Below the pieces are notes generated by a model. The model saw only the letters and a list, made by a program, of their open reading frames with translations. It was not told where the DNA came from and ran no database searches. Below, piece after piece: positions 23,313 through 33,635 of a DNA stretch of 64,000 nucleotides. The stretch is taken from assembly GCA_018417955.1 (NCBI GenBank), contig JACTVC010000006.1, forward strand, positions 1,674,001-1,738,000, in the 5' to 3' direction. This DNA is from Laccaria trichodermophora (lineage: Eukaryota > Basidiomycota > Agaricomycetes > Agaricales > Hydnangiaceae). The position numbers were made by a program, and so were the translations under genes. Within the stretch, counting starts at the first letter, position 1. The number at the start of each line of letters is the position of its first letter.

Positions 23313-24094
23313 ATTATTATATGATAAACTAAAGGTATGTATATACCGCTTTTGGGCACGTGCCGCGTCAAACGTGACAGCTGTGGCTGAAGCGTTGCCA
23401 CGTCGTTCCTTCCTTCCTTCCACCACCATCACCATCCACCACCACCGTTCCAAACCACGACCGCCCGCGACATCAACAACAACAACAACAACGTTGACGC
23501 TGACGACACGTGACGAGGGCCCAGCCCAGGTAAGTGGGAACAACCACCCCACCCACTCTCCTTTTTAACACAAACCACAGGTGCCACGTCGCGACGTGGC
23601 AACCAGATGGCGAACGACGACCGATGTCGTCGTTCGCCGTATCTGCTCGGCCACGACGACCCACCACCACGAACAGCCCACCAACACACCACACCAACGT
23701 CAACGAGCGCCCACCACCACGAGCGCCCACCGACGAAAACGAGCGCCCACCAACGTCAACGACCCCACACCAACGATGACCAGCGCCCACAAAAACGACT
23801 GCCCACGGACGTCCAGTGACTGCAAGCGACGTCCCCGCCCACGAAAACGATGTCCACCGCCCATGAACGACACCCACCGCCAACGATGTCAACCGCCCAT
23901 GAACAACGGCCACCACCAACGACGTCCAATGCCCACGAAGACGACGTCCGCTGCCCACCGCCCACGAACAACGTCCGCCGCCCACGAAACAACGTCCGCC
24001 ACCCACCGAAAACGTCCACCACCCATGAAACAACGTCCCCCGCCCACCGAAAATGTCCGCCGCCCATCCATGAACGCAGTGACGAGCCCAGGTG

Positions 24095-24330
24095 AGCCCC
24101 CCCCCTCCCTCCATCATTATTCCACATCACACCCTCCCCCATTGCTCCCCCTCCTCCAATTGCTCCCCCACTCTCCACCTTTCCTTCCCCCTCCATAACT
24201 CCCCACCTCCATCACTCTCCACCCCTCCCCTCCCTCCTCATTCTCCACAACTCCCACTCCCCTCCATCACTTCCCCCTCCCTTGATCACTCTATATCTAT
24301 ACCTCTCCCTCCCCCTCCCTTTAATATTAT
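24095..24330. repeat. Polypyrimidine tract of F4
   Basis: More than 200 bp almost only C and T (CCCTCC, CCACCTCC units). Every F-family element in this window has one such tract, here on the plus strand. Confidence 0.85.
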
Positions 24331-24497
24331 ATGTAGTAAAATAAAATTATGTAGTCTTATTCAATACACCTTAATTTTCTTCATTTATTAGTGTTTAAGT
24401 TGGAACTTTACAGATTAAGTCTGGACTTGTGATTCTATGATAATAATTGTGGAATTGGGACTTATTCCATCTAAATTCTGTATGGAAAAAGTATGGA

Positions 24498-24870
24498 TTC
24501 CATCTGAAAGAAGTATGGAGTCCATCAGCTATTCCATGGAATCCATCTCCAGAAAGTATGGAGTCCATCAGCCATTCCATGGAATCCATCCCCAGAAAGT
24601 ATGGAGTCCATCAGCCATTCCATGGAATCCATCCCCAGAAAGTATGGAGTCCATCAACCACTCCATGGAATCCATCCCCAGAAAGTATGGAGTCCATCAG
24701 CCATTCCATGGAATCCATCCCCAGAAAGTATGGAGTCCATCAACCACTCCATGGAATCCATCCCCAGAAAGTATGGAGTCCATCAGCCATTCCATGGAAT
24801 CCATCCCCAGAAAGTATGGAGTCCATCCCCAGAAAGTATGGAGTCCATCGGCCATTCCATGGAATCCATC
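24498..24870. repeat. 43-bp tandem repeat, right arm of F4
   Basis: About eight head-to-tail units starting AGTATGGAGTCCATC and containing CCATTCCATGGAATCCATC. The unit length is not a multiple of three, so all three frames stay open and give similar spurious proteins on both strands. Confidence 0.9.
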
Positions 24871-25039
24871 TGGAATTCCTGGAATCCACCCCCTTTCCAT
24901 GGATTCCATATGGATTAAGCCGGGGAGGGTAAAGTACAGACTTGGCACTCATATTTCCTCATAAAATTCACATGTAGAAGTCATAGATTGAGTTGTAATG
25001 TATTTGAAATGTATTACTACACACACTACACAGTTTATC

Positions 25040-25300
25040 TTAAAGGGAGGGAGGGGGTAGGGGAGGGACAAAGTGGGGGTGTATTTATATTTTTGGGAGG
25101 GACAAGGAAAGGGGAAGAACAAGGGAGGGGAGGGAGGAAGGGGGAAGGACAAGAAAGAGGGAAGGAAGGAAGGGGGAGGGACAAGGAAGGGGGAGGGAGG
25201 AAAGGGGGGTGGGAATGGTGGAGCAAGGGGGAAGGGAGCAAGGGGGAGGGACAAGGAAAGGGGGAAGGAGGAAGGGAATGGTGGAGGGGAGAGGGAATGT
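25040..25300. repeat. Polypurine tract of F3
   Basis: About 260 bp almost only A and G on the plus strand (GGGAGGGACAAGG units), the strand-reversed counterpart of the pyrimidine tract in F4. Confidence 0.85.
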
Positions 25301-25739
25301 GGCTGGGACCTCGGCCATCATCGTCCCGCGTTGGTGTCCCATCGTTGTGTCGCATTTTGTTGTCGTCTCCTCGTCGCGTGTTCACGTTTTCGTCATGTGT
25401 CCGCATTTTTGCGTTATTCCGTGGGCATTGTCATCGTGGGCACTGGTTGCCGTTGGGGGCATCGTCGTGGGTGGCGTTGGTGTGGACGTGGTGGTTTTGG
25501 TAGGTGGCGTGGTGCCATCTTGTGTTGTGTGGGCGGTGCGTGTTTTTCGGCGGGCAGCACATGTTTTTCGGTGGGCGCTCGTGTTTTTCGGTGGGTGGTG
25601 GGATGTTTTCGTGGGCGGGGTATGGTTTTCGTGGGCGCTGGCGGTGTACGTGGGCGGTGGGTGTCGTTTTGTGCCTGTCGGGTGTTGTTTTGTGTCCGGG
25701 GGCGTTGTTTTCATGAGTGTTGGGTGTTTTCATGGGTTA

Positions 25740-26509
25740 CGTGTCGGAAATTTCCCAGGCGCCTGATAAGGCTCCAGCCTTGCAATGTTGATCGCTGACA
25801 TAATCAGGCCTTGCCCAACCCTTGCCAGCCCTTGTCATTTCACAGCAAACCTGACGAGATGATGCCGGGAAAATCCGGGGGGCGGTTGCCTTACAAGGCG
25901 ACCAGACATCTGATGTAATGATTATTTCCACATTACAAGCTTGATGATCTCTGGTAAGGTGTGATAAGACAAATCGGGTCTGATAAGATTTGTCCAGCCT
26001 CGTAACATAGGCTCCAATTGCCTCTGCAGCCAGGTCAAGGCTATGAACCAATTATTGATTTTTTGTGTGTCTTATAAGGTTATCTGTATCCTTTTGATCA
26101 TGTTCAGCTCAAAATGATACCAAATTCCATACAGAGAGTAAAGATAATGCAGTTGTAAGGTAGGCTTAAATACTAGATATATGGACGACCTTGGGAAGTT
26201 TCTTATATGCCTTTGTAGTGTAGTGGTATGTTGCGACTACAAATTTGTAGTCTTCACGTGAGGATCGCATGAGCCCCGAGGTTTTTGGTTCAATCCTTAC
26301 TTGTTGCATTTTAATTTGCCACGTAACATTGTTAAGTCTAGACTGTGACTAATTATAATTTGGATAATCTTATCAGGCCTGATAATCTGATCTTATTAAG
26401 TTAACCCAAAACTTAATAAAATAACTGCAATGTTGTAAGCCATTATTAGGTTAGGGGTGCCTTGGGTGCCTAATAACCCTTATTAGGCGCCAGGGAAATT
26501 TCTGACACG
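25740..26509. mobile_element. Inverted-repeat element of about 770 bp inside F3
   Basis: The left end reads CGTGTCGGAAATTTCCCAGG and the right end, reverse complemented, CGTGTCAGAAATTTCCCTGG; both continue with GCGCCT and a TGATAAGG/TAATAAGG motif repeated several times in the subterminal parts. No clear target duplication. It contains a tRNA-like stretch (next entry). Confidence 0.65.
26211..26300 (+). other. tRNA-like sequence with A and B boxes
   Basis: TAGTGTAGTGG (26216-26226) matches the polymerase III A box, and GGTTCAATCC (26287-26296) the B box, about 60 bp apart, preceded by a GCCTTTG start. Stems are imperfect and there is extra sequence between the boxes, so a functional tRNA is unlikely. 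A tRNA-derived SINE head or relic is more plausible. Confidence 0.5.
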
Positions 26510-27004
26510 GCGCTCGTTGTTTCGTGACGTGGCATCGCCGCGTTGTTGTTGAAGGGTGTCGTGGTCGATGTTGGTGGTCGTGGTGGCCATGGGTGATTGA
26601 GGAGCGACATTGGCGGTGGTGGCTATGGGTGACGGTGATGGCGTGGCGTTGGCGGTGGTGGCGAGCATGGTGGTGGTGGTGGAGGAAGAGAGTGGCCATG
26701 TTTGGTGAGCATGTTCACCAAACAAACATTGCTTGTGATCCATTGAAAATAAATAAACTATAATACAGTAACAAATAAATAAAATAAACAGATTGGACTG
26801 GAATCCACTCCAGGGAACACCATTCCTGCCCATTCCGGGGAAGACCATTCCAGGGAACATTCCGGTGTACATTCCGGAATCCACAGGAATTCCACCGGAA
26901 TGGAAAACACCGGAATAAACAATTTAGCAGGGCCTTCTGCTAAATTCCATTCCACCGGAATGACTGGATTCCTGCAGGAATAGGGGGGGCACTGCTAAGA
27001 CCTC

Positions 27005-27732
27005 CAACACAGGCACATCCTGGGAGCACAGAGACTGTGTTTTTGGTGGTGGGGGAGATGGGAGGTGGGGACCATCCCCACTTGTGGTGTTCAGTAGTGG
27101 TGGAGGGAAGAGAGGTCAAGGGGGCATGGGGATCTTGAACTTTCCCATTAGTCAAGGGGGAGTTGGCAAAGAGAAAGGGTAAGCATTGTTGAACAATCCA
27201 AGTCAAAGCTATCAAAATGAACTTTTTATTACAAGGATGGACATATAGCCTTTTCATAAGTTATCTATTAGAGAGCTTGCACAAGCCATGGGGAGCCTCC
27301 GGCCTGGTCAAATACCCACAGCATTGCTTATTTGTGTTGCCCAAACAGTGAACCCACATTGTGGCTTTGCGTCGTTCATGTTATGAGTCCTGGAGTTTAC
27401 ATAAGGAATCGTTCTTATACAGACCCGTTTTTTTGTCATACTATTCTTTGAGAGCTATAGACAAAGAGTAGCAAATAGATGTCAACTCATCTGCAGCCAA
27501 TTGGCAGTGTTCTCTCTTTGCTGATTGCTGAACTGTCCTTTTGTTTGTGCCGTTGTTGGCCGTTGCTAGAATCAATTCTGAAAATCTTGCCAAACACAGA
27601 TGATCTGCCTGAGCCCAAAGGCATCCCTTGACAGTGTTTCATTTGTGGAGGATGGCACTAAGCTGAAGAAGAAGCTGAGGCATAGGAGCCTGTAACGAAA
27701 CATTTGACAAAGTTGAAAATGTACTGAGGGAA
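27005..27732. other. Sequence between F3 and the hAT element
   Basis: It begins with the F3 target duplication, so the first part is the continuation of the sequence left of 22834. No gene is recognised. The minus frame at 26940-27257 runs across the F3 end and is not supported. Confidence 0.4.
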
Positions 27733-27920
27733 GTCCTAAGTAGGGCTTCGCACCGTACGTATTACAGGTACGGCCATACAGCTTACAGGCTCCATACGAG
27801 CCCTTCCACAACTCATCCGTACCGTATAAGTTAGGGTTGAATAGCCAGACGATACGGTACGGGAGGAACTACGGTTATACGGCCGTATTTACAGTATATG
27901 ATAAAACTAAGGAACAAAGA

Positions 27921-30900
27921 TTAAATGGGTAGTTTTGGGGGCTGACAAAGTTTAGCAGCAATTTTCTCTCGTGAAATTATTAACTTCCTCTTCACCAACA
28001 TGAGGGTCCAGATGGTTTCTGGCTTGAGACTAGCACGACGGAGAGATATAGTATCTCGACTGCCAGAAAAAATCCGTTCAACGGCTACAGCGGATCCTAA
28101 TGATAAATGGTAAATTAGCATGATAGATAGGAGGTTGACAAGATAATTACCTGGGATTGAGAAAATATCACGAACGAGGTGGTAGAGCTATGGGAATTGA
28201 GCACGACGGCCGTGCCACCATTGAAGGGGATCACAAGTAATGAAATCTTCCTGTCACAAGTTCCAGAATTCAGTCAATTCGTTTGTGCAAGTACGCCTGC
28301 GTTGGAATCTGGCAGTGAAGTTCTTTTGAGGAGATCCCAAAGATGATGACGATGTAACGGAAGAAAGGGATGTTGTTGCACCGAGTGACCGATAAGGATT
28401 CTCCCCTGGGGCTTGGGGTGACAGGTAATTGACTTTGAAATACTCCTGTAGATCAGCTTTGGCCATCTCCAAATGAGCAGCAAGATCGGCGTCGTTCTCG
28501 AACTCGTCCCTCATAGCTTCATAAGAAATACAGGGGTCCAATACTGCAGATAGAGGACAGTAAGAAACCTGTGACAATCTTTGATTAAAATGAAATTGAA
28601 CATACATGAAGACCAAATATAAAACGGAGACTCATCATACGTTTCATAGTAATCACTGAGTTTGCGATGGGCATCTGTGAGTCCTTTCATCAGATGTGGT
28701 GATGTGGAATTGGGGAGGGATCGGATTATATCTTGGAGATCTTCTTCCAGCCCACGAAAAATAGCATGTGTTGATGACAGCATGGGTGTCTGGGTAGCAG
28801 ACATCTGTGTAGTAGCTGTCCAGAAAGACTTGAGCCAGGCAGTGACCAGATCAATCGAGTGCCAGTCTTCATCGGAAAGTAAATACGGCCAAAGGTCGCT
28901 ATGAAGATGGACAAAAGAGTCGATAGCTTTGCGATAATCAAGGGCACGTCCTGAAAGTTAATGATCAGTTTAAATATTTTAATTCAATTTAAAGAAGATG
29001 TACGCAACATTTGATGAGTTGACGACCATCGGGTCTTAACATCGAGGATGAGCATCAACGCAGACTTTTGCTCAGTCAGCAAGAGCTGCACGTTCATCCT
29101 GTCGACTTCTTGATACCAATGTTGACGAAGCTGAGGGCTTGCATGAACAGAGCGTACAATTTTACGAAGCTGAGTGAGATTGCAAATTATCATCAGTGGA
29201 AGGCATTACACGATAGGCACTATCTCACTTACTTTGTAAACGGCCAACTGGATATCATTTGACGGCCTCTCGTTGACAATGTCGCTATCTTCACCTTCCA
29301 TCTCCTGGGCTGTATCCATGTCATATTCGTGCTCAACCCCCACATTTACCTCATCTTGATAGTTGGTGGCTTGAGCCCGAGCACTGTCGTCTTTTGATAT
29401 AATGCCGATACCCTCAAGCAGCTATTTATATTTGGAGCCGTTAACGCCATTGTCTAAACCAAAGAAATTCACGCTTGAACAGACCTTGATTGCCGCAAGA
29501 TGAATTGTATGGGGCATACAGCGCATGCGGGACTTCTGAGCAGAAAATTCGATGCCAGCAGCGCGGCACCGTGATTCAATTGCCTCCATCATGGTGTCAT
29601 TGTTGCTTGTGTTATCCATCATGATTGCCATAATCTGAGAAATGTTAGTGTGTGAAGATAATGTTAGAACGGCAATTAACATACCCAATTTTCAATCCCA
29701 TAAAGTTCTAACGTCGACCATAAAACAGCTGCCATGTTTTCGCCGGAGTGTGCTCCCATGAGCTCACGGAAATCAATTAGAAGCTCCTCTACACAGAAAA
29801 TAAGCAGAAAAAAAGAAAAAATCGAAGGCAACTCACCATATTGTCCATTGTTTCTCACATAATGAGCAACAATTGCCAGAAATGCGTACCCATTACTAGA
29901 TGTCCAAGCATCGAGGGAGAGGCTGATTTCTCCCTCCAGAGACTACACAATCCATTGACAAGGTTCACAATTCCAGCACCAAAAGAAAAAAGAACCACGT
30001 ACCCCGAACATTGCTTTGGTTTCTTCAATTGTATTTTCTCCCAGAGTCATGACTCGGCAACAAACACCATCCTTTTTTGGAAGCGAGAACTTGGTAGGAT
30101 CCCGATTACACTCCATCATTGAAACAAACTCAGGTTTCTCAACCTCATCGAACAGTTGATCGCATGCAATGATCCACTCAATGAGCAGCTTTTCAAACTT
30201 TGCCTGATTAGTGCTTGAAAGTCCAGTCCAGTCCGGTTTTTTGGCCCAAAATGAAAAGACCGAGACCCAGACCGGTCCACACAATTCCTAAAACCTCAAA
30301 AGACCAGACCAGGACCGGTCTTTTGCAAGACTGCGGTCTTTTTCGGTCTTTGGACCAGTCTTGGTCCAAACTGGTTACAACTGGTTCAAGACCGGTTTTT
30401 CAACTAAATATGCAATAATATTTGCAATTGTGAGTCGGTAAATTTATTGAGATTCCTCGTAGCTTCAAAACGAGTGCAAGAACGTTAAATTCCGTTGAGA
30501 ATTGATGTATCTACAAAAATACCAAGGTACATCTACTATTTTCACAAAATATTTTACTATTTTATATGTATCTTTGTCAGTTTTTGGCCTAAAAATATGA
30601 TCTTAGGTGCGTTTTGAAGGGTTATTATGTAGGTACAAAAGACCGGTCTTAACCGACCAGACCGGTCCACGTTAACCGGTCTTTTTGCAGTCTTTTAATC
30701 TCAAATCTGCAAGACCAAGACTGCAGGTCCAGTCTTTTGCAGTCTTGGTCCAGTCCAGTTGCAGTCTTTTTGCAGTCTTGAGACTGGACTTCCAAGCACT
30801 ATGCCTGATCCCAAGGCTCCTGTAATTGTGGTTAAAATATGAAAGCAACCATTGGAGGGAGACGTACAGCTGCATTGGCTTTCTGTTTAGCAAACACTTC

Positions 30901-31988
30901 CTTTATACCAGATGTTTGCGCATTGAGCTTTTGAAGGTAGTCGGCGTGGATGGAAGAGTCAAATGGCTTTCGTCCCGAGGCAAACTGGATCTCTTCAGAA
31001 GTTGGGGGGTGTTCAGTCCGCAGCTTCATATAAAGGAAAAGTTGGTGAAGTGGTGGGAAATGGCTCCTCAAATGACTGATTAAACCTAAGAACAGAGTTA
31101 GTGTTAGAGATTGAAGTCAACATGCAATGAACATGGAATAGACATACCATTTAAGCTACAGTTCATTGCTTTCGAGATGGTCAAAACTTTGCGATTTCCG
31201 TGGTAGCACTTGTAATGCTTATCCCCTGGTTCTCCTGCCTCGCCGTCCTTGTTGACATCCACCTGCTTGTAAAAGAGATATATAGGATTCTGTTTACCAC
31301 CACCCTAAGATTTAATCAGCTAAATGAGTGATAATTTTATTTGTAGCTCGAAACGTACCGTTTTCTTGGTGATGTGACTTCTTGATTTAGATTGCGATGT
31401 CGATTGCGATGCTGACTGCGAGTAACTAGACTCTAATGTATCTACCACCTGCTTACGTTTCCGGGCTGGTTTCTTTCCTTTCGATTTACAACTTCTGCTG
31501 GAAGGAATAGTTTTCGATGGAAGACTATCAGCAAGCTTTGAAAACAACTCAGAAAAGAGTATGACATAAAGTAAGATAGAAACATACCTTGATATTAGTT
31601 ATCTCTACAGAATCCATGTCGTCATCTTCCGATACAGAGTCACTGTCACTCGAGGAACCCACAAAATCAGCATCATCCTTATCAGATTCATTTGCTTTTT
31701 GTTTGGGTTTTCTCTTGCGCTTTCGTGACGGCTTCGGGTTGTCCTCTTTGTCTGAATCTAGTTCCGCGTTGATGATTTCAGCCATTCGGTCCACGTTACG
31801 TGAACACTGAACACGAGCTGTGCAAGAAATGAGAAATTGATGATGAAAGCAGTGTGAGACGAACCAGATGGTTTGCTACCAGATGCGATGGGTGTGTCAT
31901 CATCGGCATCATGATGCCATGTTATCTCAGATGCATCCTTCAATGATCCATCCGGATTGAGGGCGCATTGGTCTGAGAATAATAGCAT
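27921..31988 (-). pseudogene. hAT-family transposase, interrupted by a MITE
   Basis: A multi-exon gene read on the minus strand. An acidic/basic N-terminal exon (KPSRKRKRKPKQK, 31817-31588) is followed by a BED-type zinc-finger stretch (HYKCYHG, then LISHLRSHFP; about 31235-31050). The RNase H-like core follows: SLDAWTSSNGY near 29900 and IMDNTSNND near 29610, carrying two catalytic aspartates, then DVKTRWSST near 29030. It ends with the hAT dimerisation motif AVERIFSGSRDTISLRR (28100-28020). The protein would cut and reinsert the element. Exons 31972-31865 and 31817-31588 join in phase; the remaining exon borders were not all resolved. MITE A copy 2 splits an exon between EPWDQ and AKFEK. 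The start is uncertain: an ATG at 31988, or fusion to the upstream membrane frame. Confidence 0.85.
30209..30801. mobile_element. MITE A copy 2, 593 bp, inside the hAT transposase exon
   Basis: Ends TAGTGCTTGAAAGTCCAGTC and, reverse complemented, TAGTGCTTGGAAGTCCAGTC. An exact 8-bp duplication TGCCTGAT lies at 30201-30208 and 30802-30809. Same length as copy 1 at 18118-18710. It keeps CCGG and CGGT where copy 1 often has CCAG, CTGG or TGGT. Confidence 0.93.
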
Positions 31989-32870
31989 GTCAGTTGGTCA
32001 AGATGAATTGATAGAACGAGAAAATACAGACCTGATCCTCCCATAAAGAGACAACAGATGGTAAAGTGCAATAACGGGCCAGCCGAAAGCTTGCTCATGG
32101 TGTCAGAACATTGAAGCAGACGATTACGGCAGCTATTCATCGAAATATACGGCAAGCGTTGCGTAGCTGGGTACAATCTGCGTAGGATTAACTCGTGCTG
32201 GATGTCATAGATAGTTGTTGAACCAGAGACCACTATGATTTGTTTAAGATATGTTCGTGAAGTTGGGAATTCACGACTCACACAGAGGTACCATTCGACC
32301 GACTGGAGGTGCAATAAAGATAGTGAAGAGGGACTCCATGCCTACAAGGCGACGGAAGCGGTCGAGCCGCATGTGTGATATGTGAGATCGGTGATATCGA
32401 TGACGCAACACTAGACCATTCATGATGTGATCCAGAGGTAAAAGACAGGGGGAAAATATGGAAACTGCATCATTGAGATTAACATCTAAATTAATATACG
32501 ATGAAGGGATTGAATACGCACTCCACAGAAAGAGAACCACAAGAGAGTATCCAATCAATATAGATGCTCCGAGAGGCGAAAGCTTCAAGATTTCAATGCA
32601 TGTTTTCAACAAAGTCGGGCTAAAAACATCCACAAGAGGAAAAAGCGCAACTGTTAAGGCGATCAGGAGGCTGAAAATCAGCGAAACGGAGAGGAACCAG
32701 GTGTGCGCCCAATTAGCAACAGACTGAATCAACGAAGGTGAGAGGACAGGTTTGACTTTTTGATCCAGATCCTCTATGCAGGTACGTGCTCCCAGAGCTG
32801 AGACGACGTCTGTGAAAAGTTATGTTCACTAAGCACATATCAAGTGAGGGAGAAAATGTTACTGACACAT
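31940..32870 (-). CDS. Multi-pass membrane protein carried by the hAT element
   Basis: A phase-consistent model joins 32870-32867 (ATG plus one base), 32809-32282 and 32232-32032, with consensus GTCAGT and GTGAGT donors. The product starts MYVVSALGARTC, has a strongly hydrophobic helix (WFLSVSLIFSLLIALTVALF), a second (ASILIGYSLVVLFLW), basic loops (RHRYHRSHISHMRLDRFRR) and a weaker third helix (LLHFTICCLF). If the last GT is not spliced the frame stops at 31940. If it is spliced to the acceptor at 31973 the frame continues without a stop into the transposase. I do not recognise the family. Position inside the inverted repeats shows it moves with the element; a captured host gene or an accessory function are both possible. 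Confidence 0.6.
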
Positions 32871-32909
32871 TCCGCAAACAGAGGATTAAAATGAGGAGGA
32901 TTTTTGAGT

Positions 32910-33450
32910 GTGTTAATGAAGATGTGTGTAATGTGAAAGGTAGAGCCTTTTATAACACATGAAAATCTGTAATGGTCCCCGAAAAAAGCGAACTTGGCCT
33001 GAATTATTGTCATAAAAGACTAAATAAACCCAAGAATGGATCAGGTCCTTTGAATTTGAAAAAGAGGAGTAATTACCGAGAATTATGCAAAGCCCAGAAT
33101 GGACTGGAATGTTTTCTTGGAGGCAGAACCTGATCTTCACTAACGAACAAGGTAAAAAGGCACTGAAACACGGAAGATATAACAAAATTTGCTCAATCTA
33201 CGGCTTGAGCAATGATTAGCACGGCAACTTCAATGGAAACGAATGAAAGGAGCTTCACAATGGGGATATCGATTCCCAAATGGTTTTATCGCCTCTTGCC
33301 CAGATCCTTGCATTTTCGTAGCTTTACTTGGATAGATTGAGGGCAATATGGGAGTGCTGAAACAAGTTGAACGACGTAGGAACAATGATATCAATGTTGA
33401 TCATCGATGGCGATGTGTGGGAAACGATAACTAAAATATATATTTTTAAT
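32910..33450. other. 5' part of the hAT element without a recognised gene
   Basis: It lies between the membrane-protein start and the subterminal GTACGG repeats, and presumably holds the promoter. The minus frame at 32913-33185 has no supporting features. Confidence 0.4.
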
Positions 33451-33635
33451 CTGCCCGTACAGTCCGTATATACCGTATTACGGTAGTGAATTGAATGGGT
33501 CAATATGGTATATGTCTGTATTTGTGACAGCTGTCAAATATTGAACTGCAGGCCCAATCGGTACGGTACGGGTACCCATATAAAGCACCCGTATAGCCGT
33601 AACTTACGGGTATGGTGCAAAGCCCTAGTCCTAAG

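Larger units (their letters stand above)
23002..24939. mobile_element. F4: F-family element, 1938 bp, nested in F3
   Basis: Ends are GAGGTCTTTACCTTCCCC and, reverse complemented, CTGTACTTTACCCTCCCC. An exact 9-bp duplication ACTTGGCAC lies at 22993-23001 and 24940-24948. Order inside: TCCATATGGA-type repeats, a tRNA-like stretch, the CGACGTGGCAACCAG core at about 23588-23640 with a GTCGTCGTTCG palindromic segment, a CCACC-rich stretch, a pyrimidine tract (24095-24330), an A/T module, then a 43-bp tandem repeat. No transposase frame; the long open frames are repeat translations. Confidence 0.85.
22834..27004. mobile_element. F3: F-family element, reverse orientation, host to F4
   Basis: The left end reads CAGTACTTTACAGTGCCCC and the right end, reverse complemented, GAGGTCTTAGCAGTGCCCC. 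Flanks share CAACACAG (22826-22833 and 27005-27012). Inside each end are satellite-like blocks built on GGAATTCC/CCGGAAT motifs (22860-22970 and 26795-26980). The body holds an A/T-rich module (24950-25030), a purine-only tract (25040-25300), a GTGGGCG-rich stretch (25330-25740), a 770-bp inverted-repeat insertion and a GACGTGGCA core (26510-26700). No transposase gene. Without F4 it is about 2.2 kb. Confidence 0.75.
27741..33627 (-). mobile_element. Complete hAT transposon, 5.9 kb
   Basis: Ends TAGGGCTTCGCACCGTACG (left) and, reverse complemented, TAGGGCTTTGCACCATACC (right) are terminal inverted repeats, and an exact 8-bp duplication GTCCTAAG flanks the element (27733-27740 and 33628-33635). 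Subterminal regions are full of GTACGG/CCGTAT motifs, presumably transposase binding sites. It encodes a BED/hAT transposase and, upstream on the same strand, a membrane-protein frame. The transposase is interrupted by MITE A copy 2, so this copy is probably no longer autonomous. Confidence 0.92.

Noticed and set aside
24498..24870. CRISPR-like array
   Set aside because: Units are contiguous 43-bp tandem repeats without unique spacers, in a eukaryotic transposon; the same holds for the 67-bp arrays.
26211..26300. Functional tRNA gene
   Set aside because: A and B boxes are good but the stems do not pair and extra sequence lies between them; kept only as tRNA-like.
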